From positions 1-18,607 of the forward strand of contig CAAGGN010000185.1 of the NCBI GenBank assembly GCA_900769375.1: a stretch of 18,607 nucleotides of DNA. Reading direction: 5' to 3'. Each line of letters starts with the position of its first letter. Positions within the stretch are counted from its first letter, which is position 1. Both the position numbers and the translations under genes were made by a program. The DNA is from Clostridia bacterium (lineage in GTDB: Bacteria; Bacillota; Clostridia; Oscillospirales; Acutalibacteraceae). Shown one piece after another: positions 1 to 8,369 of this stretch. The notes under the pieces are model-generated. The model saw only the letters and a program-made list of their open reading frames with translations, did not search any database and had not been told where the DNA came from.

Positions 1-28
1 GGAGTTCAGACGTGTGCTCTTCCGATCT
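1..28 (+). other. Illumina adapter remnant at the left contig end
   Basis: Bases 1-28 match the last 28 bases of the TruSeq read-2 adapter and end in GTGTGCTCTTCCGATCT. This is library sequence, not genome. It supplies a false GTG start at base 12 and six false residues at the front of the first gene. Confidence 0.97.
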
Positions 29-29
29 A

Positions 30-2003
30 GCGCAGTATGATAATACGAGTATTCAAAAACTTGAAGGCCCCGACCGAGTAAGAAAACGTCCCGGCGTTAT
101 CTTCGGTTCTGACGGACTTGACGGTTGCGAACATTCTGTCTTTGAAATTATATCTAACTCTATAGACGAGGCCCGTGAAGGTCACGGTAAAAAAATAGTT
201 ATCACCTATCATAGCGATGGCTCTATTGAGGTGCAGGATTTCGGCCGCGGATGCCCTGTTGACTATAACCCTAAATACGATTGCGATAACTGGGAAATGG
301 TTTTCTGCGAAATGTATGCGGGCGGCAAATACGGCACCGATGATGATTCTAACTATAGCACATCGATAGGTCTTAACGGTCTTGGTCTTTGCGCTACTCA
401 ATATGCGGCAGAGTGGATGGACGTTGAGGTTAAGCGCGACGGCTTTAAATATAATCTTCACTTTGAGAAGGGCTTTAATAAGGGCGGTCTTAAAAGGGAA
501 GAATATACGGGCCGCGAAACAGGTACAAAAATCCGTTGGAAGCCCGATATTGAGGTTTTCACCGATATCAATATACCGAGAGATTATTTTATTGATACTC
601 TTAAAAGACAAGCCATTGTTAACGACGGACTTTTATTTGAATTCCGTGAGCAGCAGGGAAGCCGTTATATATCTCAAGAAATAATATATAAAAACGGTAT
701 CGTTGACTATGTAAACGAAAAGGTTGGCGAAGAAAAACTTACCTCTGTTCAGTTCTGGAGCGCAGAGCGAAAGGGTCGCGACCGTGACGATAAACCCGAA
801 TATAAGGTTAAAATCAATGCGGCGCTCACATTCTCAAACCGTCATACCTTAAAGGAATATTACCATAACTCAAGTTGGCTTGAATATGGCGGCGCCCCTG
901 AAAGAGCCGTAAGAAACGCCTTTGTTTATCAAATTGATGCTTATATTAAGCAGACCAATAAATATAAAAACGGTGAAAGCAAAATAACCTTTTCAGATAT
1001 TGAAGAGTGTCTTGTGTTAGTTATTTCATCATTTTCACCCGGCGGCTTGGTTTCCTATGAAAACCAGACCAAAAAATCCATAACCAATAAATTTATCGGC
1101 GACGCTATGACCGAATTTTTGCGTCATCAGTTAGAGGTTTACTTTATCGAAAATAAGGCCGAGGCGGATAAAATCGCCGAGCAGGTGCTTATTAATAAAC
1201 GAAGCCGCGAGCGAAGTGAAAAGGAACGAATTAACCTTAAAAAGACTCTTGCTACAGGCAACTCTATGGTTGATAGGGTGCAGAAGTTTGTTGACTGTCG
1301 CAGTAAAGACGTGGCAGAAAGAGAACTCTATATAGTTGAGGGTGATTCGGCGCTTGGTTCTTGTAAACTAGCCCGTGACGCCGCTTTTCAGGCAATTATG
1401 CCCGTAAGAGGTAAAATACTTAACTGCCTTAAGGCCGAATATGATAAAATCTTCAAGAGCGAAATCATAACCGATCTTCTTAAAGTTTTGGGCTGCGGCG
1501 TTGAGGTTAAATCAAAGGCAAATAAAAATCTTTCCAACTTTGATATAAATAACCTTCGTTGGAATAAAATAATAATCTGTACCGATGCCGATGTGGACGG
1601 TTTCCATATCCGCACCCTTATCCTTACTATGATTTATCGCCTTATGCCTACCCTTATAAATGAGGGAAAGGTATTTATTGCTGAAACGCCTCTTTATGAA
1701 ATAAACACCAAGAATATGGCATATTTTGCCTACGATGAAACTGAGAAGAGAGAAATTCTTCAAAAAATCGGCGAAGAAAAATATACTATTCAGCGTTCTA
1801 AAGGACTTGGTGAAAACCAACCCGATATGATGAATATGACCACTATGAATCCCGAAACCAGACGGCTTATTAAGGTTATGCCCGAGGATGCGGAGATGAC
1901 GGCGGAAGTATTTGAAATGCTTCTTGGTGATAATCTTTCGGGCAGAAAAGATTATATTACCGAACACGGATATTTATATCTTGATGATACTGATATTAGT
2001 TAA
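30..2003 (+). CDS. parE: Topoisomerase IV subunit B (ParE), 5' end missing
   Basis: This is the ATPase subunit of a type IIA topoisomerase. With ParC it should decatenate and relax DNA. Seen in order: the start of the GHKL ATPase domain (ISNSIDEAREG, with the conserved Asn and Glu), a glycine lid DFGRG, a second lid GLNGLG, the transducer, then a TOPRIM domain with VEGDSA (Glu codon at 1338) and DADVDG (1584-1601), and QRSKGLGE near the C-terminus. Family members usually start only a few residues before the motif seen here as YDNTSIQKLEG, so perhaps 5-15 residues are lost at the contig edge. Codons before base 30 come from adapter. The gene lies 11 bp upstream of its partner subunit. The ParE name rather than GyrB rests on the partner lacking a GyrA box and on the parE-parC order. 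Gyrase B remains possible. Confidence 0.85.
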   Translation, partial: AQYDNTSIQKLEGPDRVRKRPGVIFGSDGLDGCEHSVFEIISNSIDEAREGHGKKIVITYHSDGSIEVQDFGRGCPVDYNPKYDCDNWEMVFCEMYAGGKYGTDDDSNYSTSIGLNGLGLCATQYAAEWMDVEVKRDGFKYNLHFEKGFNKGGLKREEYTGRETGTKIRWKPDIEVFTDINIPRDYFIDTLKRQAIVNDGLLFEFREQQGSRYISQEIIYKNGIVDYVNEKVGEEKLTSVQFWSAERKGRDRDDKPEYKVKINAALTFSNRHTLKEYYHNSSWLEYGGAPERAVRNAFVYQIDAYIKQTNKYKNGESKITFSDIEECLVLVISSFSPGGLVSYENQTKKSITNKFIGDAMTEFLRHQLEVYFIENKAEADKIAEQVLINKRSRERSEKERINLKKTLATGNSMVDRVQKFVDCRSKDVAERELYIVEGDSALGSCKLARDAAFQAIMPVRGKILNCLKAEYDKIFKSEIITDLLKVLGCGVEVKSKANKNLSNFDINNLRWNKIIICTDADVDGFHIRTLILTMIYRLMPTLINEGKVFIAETPLYEINTKNMAYFAYDETEKREILQKIGEEKYTIQRSKGLGENQPDMMNMTTMNPETRRLIKVMPEDAEMTAEVFEMLLGDNLSGRKDYITEHGYLYLDDTDIS

Positions 2004-2014
2004 GGGAGAAGAAA

Positions 2015-4258
2015 ATGGCTCCAAGAAAAAAGAAAGAAACAGAAATTAAACCAAAGAAAAGGGAAGCAAACGCTTATATTGCAGGGGCGGGTAGTATTGT
2101 TGACCAGCAGGTTACAGAGACTATAAAGTCTAACTTTATGCCCTATGCCATGAGCATTATTATTTCCCGCGCTATTCCTGAAATAGACGGTTTTAAACCT
2201 TCTCACAGAAAGCTTCTTTACACGATGTATAATATGGGACTTCTCAAAGGGTCCACCATTAAATCCGCTAATATCGTGGGTAGAACAATGCAATTAAACC
2301 CCCACGGTGATGCGGCGATTTACGATACAATGGTCCGCCTTTCCGAAGGTCATGCCGCTCTCTTGCACCCGTTTGTTGCTTCTAAGGGTTCGTTCGGTAA
2401 GGCGTATTCCCGTGATATGCAGTGCGCCGCCGCCCGTTATACCGAGGCAAAGCTTGCGCCCATAGCCGAAGAACTTTTTACCGATATTGATAACGATACG
2501 GTGGATTTCGTAGATAACTATGACGCTACGATGCAAGAGCCCGTGCTTTTCCCCGTAACCTTCCCGACAATACTCGTTAATTCCAATATGGGTATTGCGG
2601 CAGGTATGGCAAGCTCTATATGCTCATTTAACTTAAAAGAGGTTTGCGAAACTACTATCGCCTATATTAAGGATGATAGCGTAAATATCGCCGATACCCT
2701 TTTAGCCCCCGATTTCCCCATTGGTGGCGAACTCCTTTATAACCGTGATGAAATCGAGAAGATTTATGAAACGGGCAGAGGCAGTTTCAAGGTAAGAGGC
2801 GTTTACAGTTATGATAAGCAAGCCAACTGTATTGATATTACCGAAATCCCCCCGAGCACTACAAGTGAGCAGATAATCGAAAAGGTTGTCGAACTTGTTA
2901 AACTTAAAAAACTTACCGAAATCAATGATATCCGTGATGAAACCGACTTAAACGGTCTTAAAATCACCATTGATTTAAAGAGGGGTACCGATGTTGAAAA
3001 ACTTATGAAAAAGCTTTTCAAACTTACTCCCCTTCAGGATAGTTTTTCTTGCAATTTTAATATTCTTATTGCCTCATCGCCTCGAGTTATGGGCGTTAAG
3101 GAAATAATTTCCGAGTGGGTTGCCTTCCGTGAGGAATGTGTCCGCCGCAGAGTTTATTTTAAACTTAATAAGGCCAAGAAGCGTTTGCACCTGCTGAAAG
3201 GTATGGAAAAAATTCTTCTTGATATTGATAAAGCCATTAAGATAGTCCGCGAAACCAAAGAGGAAAAAGAGGTTGTTCCCAACCTTATGATTGGCTTTGG
3301 TATTGATGAGGAACAGGCAGAATACGTTGCCGAAATCAAGTTGCGCCACCTAAACCGCGAATATATCTTAAAGCGTCTTGAAGATATTGAGGATTTGGAA
3401 AAGGAAATCTCCGATATGGAAGATACCCTTAATTCCAAGGCGAGAATTAAGAAGATTATCGTAAAAGAACTTGAAGGCGTAATGGCTAAATACGGCAAAG
3501 AGCGTCGCACCAAGATAGTTTCCGCCGATATGGAAGAAGAAGCGAGCGAAGAATTATTCGTTGATAATTCTCCTGTAACCTTGTTCTTCACAAAAGACGG
3601 TTACTTTAAGAAAATTACACCGCAGTCGCTGCGTATGAGCGGTGAACAGAAACTTAAAGAGGGAGACGAAATCACCCAAACAGTAGAGTCCACCAATGCG
3701 GAAGAGTTAATGTTCTTTACCACTAACGCTCAGGTTTATAAATCCCGAGTCGATAGTTTCTCTGACGGTAAGGCAAGTGTCCTTGGTGACTATGTTGCAT
3801 CAAAGCTTGATTTTGATGAGGGCGAAAATGCCATTTATATGGTAAATCTTACCAAGTATGAGGGCAATATGATTTTCGTTTATGAAAACGGAAGAATTTC
3901 TAAGGTGCCCATGAGCTCTTACGAAACTAAAACCAACCGCAAGAAACTTATTAAAGCATACTGTGATAAATTTAAACTTCATACCGCCCTTTATGTAAAA
4001 GAGGAGTGCGATTTGTTGCTTAAATCTACAAACGGCAGAATGCTTATAGTAAATACCGCGAGTATCCCCGCAAAAACCACCAAGGATAATTCGGGTATTG
4101 CGGTTATGACTCAGAAGAAGGGTCAGAGAATTTATACTGTGGATATTTATGATAAGGGCACCCTCGATAGCGAACACCGCTACCGCACCAAAAACCTTCC
4201 CGCTGCGGGTAGTTTAAAACCCACTGGTGAAGCCAAGCAAACCGCCCTTGATATATAA
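2015..4258 (+). CDS. parC: Topoisomerase IV subunit A (ParC)
   Basis: This is the DNA-cleaving subunit of the type IIA topoisomerase, 747 aa. The breakage-reunion domain is clear: PYAMSIIISRAIPEIDGFKPSHRK at about residues 43-66, PHGDAAIYDT at 96-105, and the catalytic Tyr142 in AARYTEAKLAP. A long coiled coil (about 370-500) precedes a C-terminal beta-propeller-like region. I see no GyrA box (Q-R/K-R-G-G-R/K-G) there, which favours topoisomerase IV over gyrase. The residue matching E. coli GyrA Ser83 is Ala100. The N-terminus has a Lys-rich extension of about 20 residues. The ATG follows the RBS AAGGGAGAAG, 11 bp after the parE stop, so the two are surely co-transcribed. Confidence 0.85.
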   Translation: MAPRKKKETEIKPKKREANAYIAGAGSIVDQQVTETIKSNFMPYAMSIIISRAIPEIDGFKPSHRKLLYTMYNMGLLKGSTIKSANIVGRTMQLNPHGDAAIYDTMVRLSEGHAALLHPFVASKGSFGKAYSRDMQCAAARYTEAKLAPIAEELFTDIDNDTVDFVDNYDATMQEPVLFPVTFPTILVNSNMGIAAGMASSICSFNLKEVCETTIAYIKDDSVNIADTLLAPDFPIGGELLYNRDEIEKIYETGRGSFKVRGVYSYDKQANCIDITEIPPSTTSEQIIEKVVELVKLKKLTEINDIRDETDLNGLKITIDLKRGTDVEKLMKKLFKLTPLQDSFSCNFNILIASSPRVMGVKEIISEWVAFREECVRRRVYFKLNKAKKRLHLLKGMEKILLDIDKAIKIVRETKEEKEVVPNLMIGFGIDEEQAEYVAEIKLRHLNREYILKRLEDIEDLEKEISDMEDTLNSKARIKKIIVKELEGVMAKYGKERRTKIVSADMEEEASEELFVDNSPVTLFFTKDGYFKKITPQSLRMSGEQKLKEGDEITQTVESTNAEELMFFTTNAQVYKSRVDSFSDGKASVLGDYVASKLDFDEGENAIYMVNLTKYEGNMIFVYENGRISKVPMSSYETKTNRKKLIKAYCDKFKLHTALYVKEECDLLLKSTNGRMLIVNTASIPAKTTKDNSGIAVMTQKKGQRIYTVDIYDKGTLDSEHRYRTKNLPAAGSLKPTGEAKQTALDI

Positions 4259-4289
4259 ACACAAATAAAAAAACCGCACGATAGCTTAC

Positions 4290-4318
4290 GCAGTCGGGCG
4301 GCTGTCCGCCCAAACTGC
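4290..4318 (+). other. GC-rich hairpin between parC and valS
   Basis: GCAGT (4290-4294) pairs with ACTGC (4314-4318), and GGGCGG (4296-4301) pairs with CCGCCC (4306-4311) around a CTGT loop. An alternative stem uses CCGCACGA (4274-4281) with TCGGGCGG (4294-4301), one mismatch, so the two folds exclude each other. No clean U-tract follows directly (AAACGCTTTTAAA comes next). It could be a weak parC terminator or part of the valS leader. Confidence 0.45.
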
Positions 4319-4362
4319 AAACGCTTTTAAATCGGGCTGACAATAATAATATTAGCAAATGA

Positions 4363-4389
4363 GCGAAAATTATTAACGGTAATTTTTGC
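4363..4389 (+). other. Hairpin just upstream of the valS RBS
   Basis: GCGAAAATTA (4363-4372) pairs with TAATTTTTGC (4380-4389) around a 7-base loop, ten pairs with one G-U. It ends four bases before the GGAG at 4394-4397 that precedes the valS ATG at 4408. The position suits an effect on translation initiation, but that is inference. I see no T-box consensus in the 149-bp gap. Confidence 0.35.
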
Positions 4390-4407
4390 CAATGGAGTGA
4401 ATATAAA

Positions 4408-7044
4408 ATGAACAGAGAATTAGCAAAACAGTATGAGCCAAAAGAGGTTGAAGACCGTATATATAAAATGTGGCTCGATGGAAAGTATTTCCATGCTAAA
4501 AGGGAAGAGGGAAAGGAAACCTATACCATAGTTATTCCCCCACCAAATATTACGGGTCAACTTCATATGGGTCACGCCCTTGATAATACCCTTCAGGATA
4601 TTCTTATCCGCTTTAAGAGAATGCAGGGCTATGATACATTGTGGCTCCCCGGCACCGACCACGCCTCTATTGCCACCGAGGCAAAAATTGTTGAGGCGAT
4701 GAAAAAAGAGGGCGTTACCAAAGAGGATTTAGGTCGCGATAAGTTTTTAGAGAGAGCTTGGGCTTGGAAAGAGCAGTACGGCGGTCGAATCGTAGAGCAG
4801 CTTAAAAAGATGGGCTCCTCTTGCGACTGGGACAGAGAACGTTTCACCCTTGATGAAGGTTGCAATAGGGCCGTCAACGAGGTTTTCTATAACCTTTACG
4901 AAAAGGGACTTATCTATCGCGGTGAAAGAATAATTAACTGGTGTCCTCATTGCTTAACCTCTATTTCCGATGCCGAGGTTGAATATGAGGAGCAGGCAGG
5001 TCACTTCTGGCATATCCGCTATCCTTTGAGTGACGGTAGCGGTTATTTAGAACTTGCTACAACAAGACCCGAAACCCTTCTCGGTGATACCGCCGTTGCG
5101 GTTAACCCCGAGGACGAGCGATATAAGGATTTGGTTGGAAAAACCGTTATTCTTCCTATCGTTCATAGAGAAATTCCTATCGTTGCCGATAGTTATGTTG
5201 AGATGGATTTCGGTACGGGCGTTGTTAAAATCACTCCCGCTCACGACCCCAATGACTTTGAGGTCGGTCTTCGTCATAACCTTCCCGTAATAAATGTTAT
5301 GACCGATGACGCGAAGATAACCGAGGATTATCCGAAATATGCGGGTATGGACAGATATGAGGCAAGAAAAGCCATTGTTGCCGATTTAGAGGCGGAAGGC
5401 GCCCTTGCTAAAATCGAGGATTATACCCATAATGTTGGTACCTGCTACCGTTGCGGTACTACTGTTGAGCCCCGTATTTCCAAGCAGTGGTTTGTTAAAA
5501 TGAAACCTTTAGCAGAGCCCGCTATTGAGGCCGTTAAGGTGGGAGAAACCAAGTTCGTTCCTCAAAGATTTGAGAAAATCTATTTCCATTGGCTTGAGAA
5601 TATCAGGGATTGGTGTATTTCCCGTCAGCTTTGGTGGGGACATAGAATTCCCGCTTGGTACTGCGAGGAGTGCGGTGAAATTACCGTTTCTAAAGAGGAT
5701 GCAAAGTGCTGCGCCCATTGCGGAAGCGAGAAGATAGTTCAGGACCCCGATACTTTGGATACCTGGTTCTCATCTGCCCTTTGGCCCTTCTCAACTCTCG
5801 GTTGGCCCGATAAGGATGCAGAGGACTTTAAGCATTATTACCCCACCAACACCTTGGTTACGGGCTATGATATAATTCCTTTTTGGGTTATGAGAATGAT
5901 GTTCTCGGGAATTGAACATACGGGTGAGGTACCTTTTAACACAGTGCTTATTCACGGTCTTGTTAGAGATTCTCAGGGCAGAAAGATGTCAAAATCCTTG
6001 GGTAATGGCGTTGACCCCTTGGAAGTAATAGATAACTTTGGCGCAGATGCCCTACGATTTTCTTTGGCCACCGGTAACAGCCCCGGAAACGATATGCGTT
6101 ATATACCCGAAAGGGTTGAGGCAAGCCGCAACTTTGCCAATAAGATTTGGAATGCAGCAAGATTTATTTTAATGAATCTTGAAAGTGATGAGGTTATTCC
6201 TCTATCTCCCGCCGATTTTGCCCTTGAGGATAAGTGGATAATTTCTAAGTATAATACAGTTATTAAAGATGTTACCGAAAACCTTGATAAATTTGAACTT
6301 GGTCTTGCGGTGCAGAAGCTTTATGACTTTATTTGGGATGTTTTCTGCGATTGGTATATTGAAATTTGCAAGTCCCGCTTAAATGGTGAGGATAAGAAGG
6401 CGGCAGATACTGCGAGAGCGGTACTTACCTATGTATTTACAAATACCTTAGCCCTTCTTCATCCCTTTATGCCCTTTATAACCGAGGAAATCTGGCAGTC
6501 AATGCCCCACGGTGAAGGGGAGGCGTTGATGGTTACAAATTGGCCTACCTATAAAGAGGAATTTAATTTCGCAGATGAGGAAATTGAATTTGAGCGCATT
6601 ATGTCGGTAATTAAGGCGGTAAGAAACCGCAGAGCCGAAATGAATGTACCCCCCTCTAAAAAGGCAAAAACCTATATTGCTTCCGCCTTTTCGGATACCT
6701 TTAAAACGGGCACTTCCTATATCTGCCGTTTAGCTTACGCTTCAGAGGTAGAGGTAGGGGAAAACTTTGACCTTGAGGGCGCAGTAAGGGTTATCACCGA
6801 TTCTGCCACCGTTTATATGCCTATGAAGGAACTTGTTGATATCGATGCCGAAATTGAGCGACTTAATAAGGATATGCAAAAGGCAATTATTGATAAAGAG
6901 TTCTTTGAAAAGAAACTTAATAATCAAGGATTCGTTGCAAAGGCACCCGCAAATGTTATTGAACAGCAGAAGGTGGGTCTTGCAAAGGCACTTGATAAAA
7001 TCAAGATGATTGAAACAAGCATAGAAGAACTTAAAAATATGTAA
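4408..7044 (+). CDS. valS: Valine--tRNA ligase
   Basis: Class I aminoacyl-tRNA synthetase that charges tRNA-Val, cytoplasmic, 878 aa, the normal size for the family. The HIGH motif is HMGH at residues 53-56 inside PPPNITGQLHMGHALDN. KMSKS is at 526-530. Between them lies the CP1 editing domain (TTRPETLLGDTAV, FGTGVVKITPAHDPNDFEVG) and Cys pairs of the zinc-ribbon type (WCPHC; YCEEC and CAHC). After the anticodon-binding domain (IWDVFCDWYIEICKSRL) comes the C-terminal coiled coil typical of ValRS (about 805-878). The ATG is preceded by GGAG about ten bases upstream. A strong terminator follows directly. It is probably its own transcription unit, because 149 bp with hairpins separate it from parC, but no clear promoter was found. 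Confidence 0.97.
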   Translation: MNRELAKQYEPKEVEDRIYKMWLDGKYFHAKREEGKETYTIVIPPPNITGQLHMGHALDNTLQDILIRFKRMQGYDTLWLPGTDHASIATEAKIVEAMKKEGVTKEDLGRDKFLERAWAWKEQYGGRIVEQLKKMGSSCDWDRERFTLDEGCNRAVNEVFYNLYEKGLIYRGERIINWCPHCLTSISDAEVEYEEQAGHFWHIRYPLSDGSGYLELATTRPETLLGDTAVAVNPEDERYKDLVGKTVILPIVHREIPIVADSYVEMDFGTGVVKITPAHDPNDFEVGLRHNLPVINVMTDDAKITEDYPKYAGMDRYEARKAIVADLEAEGALAKIEDYTHNVGTCYRCGTTVEPRISKQWFVKMKPLAEPAIEAVKVGETKFVPQRFEKIYFHWLENIRDWCISRQLWWGHRIPAWYCEECGEITVSKEDAKCCAHCGSEKIVQDPDTLDTWFSSALWPFSTLGWPDKDAEDFKHYYPTNTLVTGYDIIPFWVMRMMFSGIEHTGEVPFNTVLIHGLVRDSQGRKMSKSLGNGVDPLEVIDNFGADALRFSLATGNSPGNDMRYIPERVEASRNFANKIWNAARFILMNLESDEVIPLSPADFALEDKWIISKYNTVIKDVTENLDKFELGLAVQKLYDFIWDVFCDWYIEICKSRLNGEDKKAADTARAVLTYVFTNTLALLHPFMPFITEEIWQSMPHGEGEALMVTNWPTYKEEFNFADEEIEFERIMSVIKAVRNRRAEMNVPPSKKAKTYIASAFSDTFKTGTSYICRLAYASEVEVGENFDLEGAVRVITDSATVYMPMKELVDIDAEIERLNKDMQKAIIDKEFFEKKLNNQGFVAKAPANVIEQQKVGLAKALDKIKMIETSIEELKNM

Positions 7045-7083
7045 AAACAAATCCCGAGTTTATAAAACTCGGGATTTGTTTTT
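7045..7083. terminator. Bidirectional rho-independent terminator between valS and the GRE operon
   Basis: ACAAATCCCGAGTTT (7047-7061) pairs perfectly with AAACTCGGGATTTGT (7065-7079) around an ATA loop, flanked by an A-run on the left and a T-run on the right. It can therefore end transcription from both sides. The flanking pairs reach the valS stop and the stop codon of the kinase gene at 7083-7085. Confidence 0.93.
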
Positions 7084-8360
7084 TATTCGTATTTAATAAG
7101 TTTTTGGGCTTCCTTAGCATTTTTAAAGAAGCCTTTGCATATAGCACCGAATAGTGCCGCGCCGTAAGCCGCTTCTTCTTTGTGAGCGGGGATTTTTAAA
7201 GGAGAGCCGAATTTTTCTTCGGTCAGTTTTATAAAGGGCTTATTTTTTCTGATGCCGTTGCCCGAGCCCATAAGCGAGGTTTTGTTGACGCCCATCTCTT
7301 TATATAGATTATAAAGCTCGGTTACCATACCAAGAAGTACGCCGAGGGTAAGATTTCTCGGAGTAAAGTTTTCGGTGGAAATATCCGTGACACTGCCTAA
7401 AATATCCTTATTGGCTCTTGTGCCTGAAAAGCGGGTATCTACGGTTAGTGGCTCCCCGTTTTCCTCCGCCATTTTATCCATAATGCTGTAAACAACCGAG
7501 TCATCAACCTCGGCGTAGTAGGATAAAAGTTCACGATAGAAATCCTTTAAAACAGCAAATGCTCTACCTCCGCATAAAGCGGCGCCTACTACCAGATATT
7601 TACCCTCAAAATAGGGGCGAGTTTCAAGATTTTCACTTTCAATAATTTTATCCGAAATAATCGAAACCTGACTACCTGTGCCAACGTTCAAAAGAATTCC
7701 GTCTTCACCTTTAAGGGTTGAGAAAACACTTGCCTGATTATCACCGATAGCAACGCTTACGGGGATGTTTTTGTAGGCGCCTGCAACGGTATAATCATCT
7801 ACCACATTAGCGGTAAAATCATAGTTATATTTTTTGTTTTCAAGGTTGAAAAGACCGAAACTTGCGGCGTCGCTTGTGTGGATTATCGCCTCTTTAAGTC
7901 CGCATAAAGTCATAACGAAATAGTCATGAATTGTGCAGTAACTTACGGCATTTTCGGGGCGAATTCCGTTTTCTCTGTTATAAAAATCCGTAACGTTGCC
8001 GTAGCCCGTGTGACTGCCGAGGTAATCGGCATAGGTAGTGTCCTTATATGGCTCATCACCTCTTTTATCTTGCCAAATATAAAGAGGGCTTACGGCCTCG
8101 CCCGATTCATCATAGTAAACAATTCCGTGCATTTGACCCGTAACGCCGATAGATACGGTTTCTTCGGTTATAAAGGAATCGAGAATTTCGGTGGCCTTGC
8201 TTATAATTATTTCGGGGGACTGAATTTTCTCGAAACTTTTATCGGTCTTTATAAATGCCTCGCTATTGACGGTTTTAGATTTCAAAACCGCGCCCGTTTC
8301 CGAGTCAATAACAACACCGCAGATACTTGTAGTACCAATATCAATACCTATAAGTTGCAT
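7083..8360 (-). CDS. FGGY-family carbohydrate kinase, sedoheptulokinase-like
   Basis: ATP-dependent sugar kinase of the FGGY/ASKHA fold, 425 aa. Seen: the phosphate-1 loop IGIDIGTTSICG at about residues 4-15, GQMHG at 75-79, IGDNQASV with the likely catalytic base Asp207, then LLNVGTGSQVS, and near the C-terminus GSGNGIRKN and EEAAYGAALFG. The GD-x-QASV and LNV-x-T-x-x-Q spacing and the short length resemble sedoheptulokinases more than the roughly 500-aa xylulokinases. The exact sugar cannot be read from sequence. It is the last gene of a tight operon: its ATG lies 9 bp after the isomerase stop with AAGGTG as RBS. It probably phosphorylates the sugar or a product handled by the operon's radical enzyme. 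Confidence 0.85.
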   Translation of the reverse strand: MQLIGIDIGTTSICGVVIDSETGAVLKSKTVNSEAFIKTDKSFEKIQSPEIIISKATEILDSFITEETVSIGVTGQMHGIVYYDESGEAVSPLYIWQDKRGDEPYKDTTYADYLGSHTGYGNVTDFYNRENGIRPENAVSYCTIHDYFVMTLCGLKEAIIHTSDAASFGLFNLENKKYNYDFTANVVDDYTVAGAYKNIPVSVAIGDNQASVFSTLKGEDGILLNVGTGSQVSIISDKIIESENLETRPYFEGKYLVVGAALCGGRAFAVLKDFYRELLSYYAEVDDSVVYSIMDKMAEENGEPLTVDTRFSGTRANKDILGSVTDISTENFTPRNLTLGVLLGMVTELYNLYKEMGVNKTSLMGSGNGIRKNKPFIKLTEEKFGSPLKIPAHKEEAAYGAALFGAICKGFFKNAKEAQKLIKYE

Positions 8361-8369
8361 AATTTCACC

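Noticed and set aside
12..29. GTG start codon and residues MCSSDL of the first gene
   Set aside because: These bases are Illumina adapter; the gene is truncated at the contig edge.
4290..4318. Firm parC terminator
   Set aside because: The stem is strong but no U-tract follows directly, so I list it only as a hairpin.
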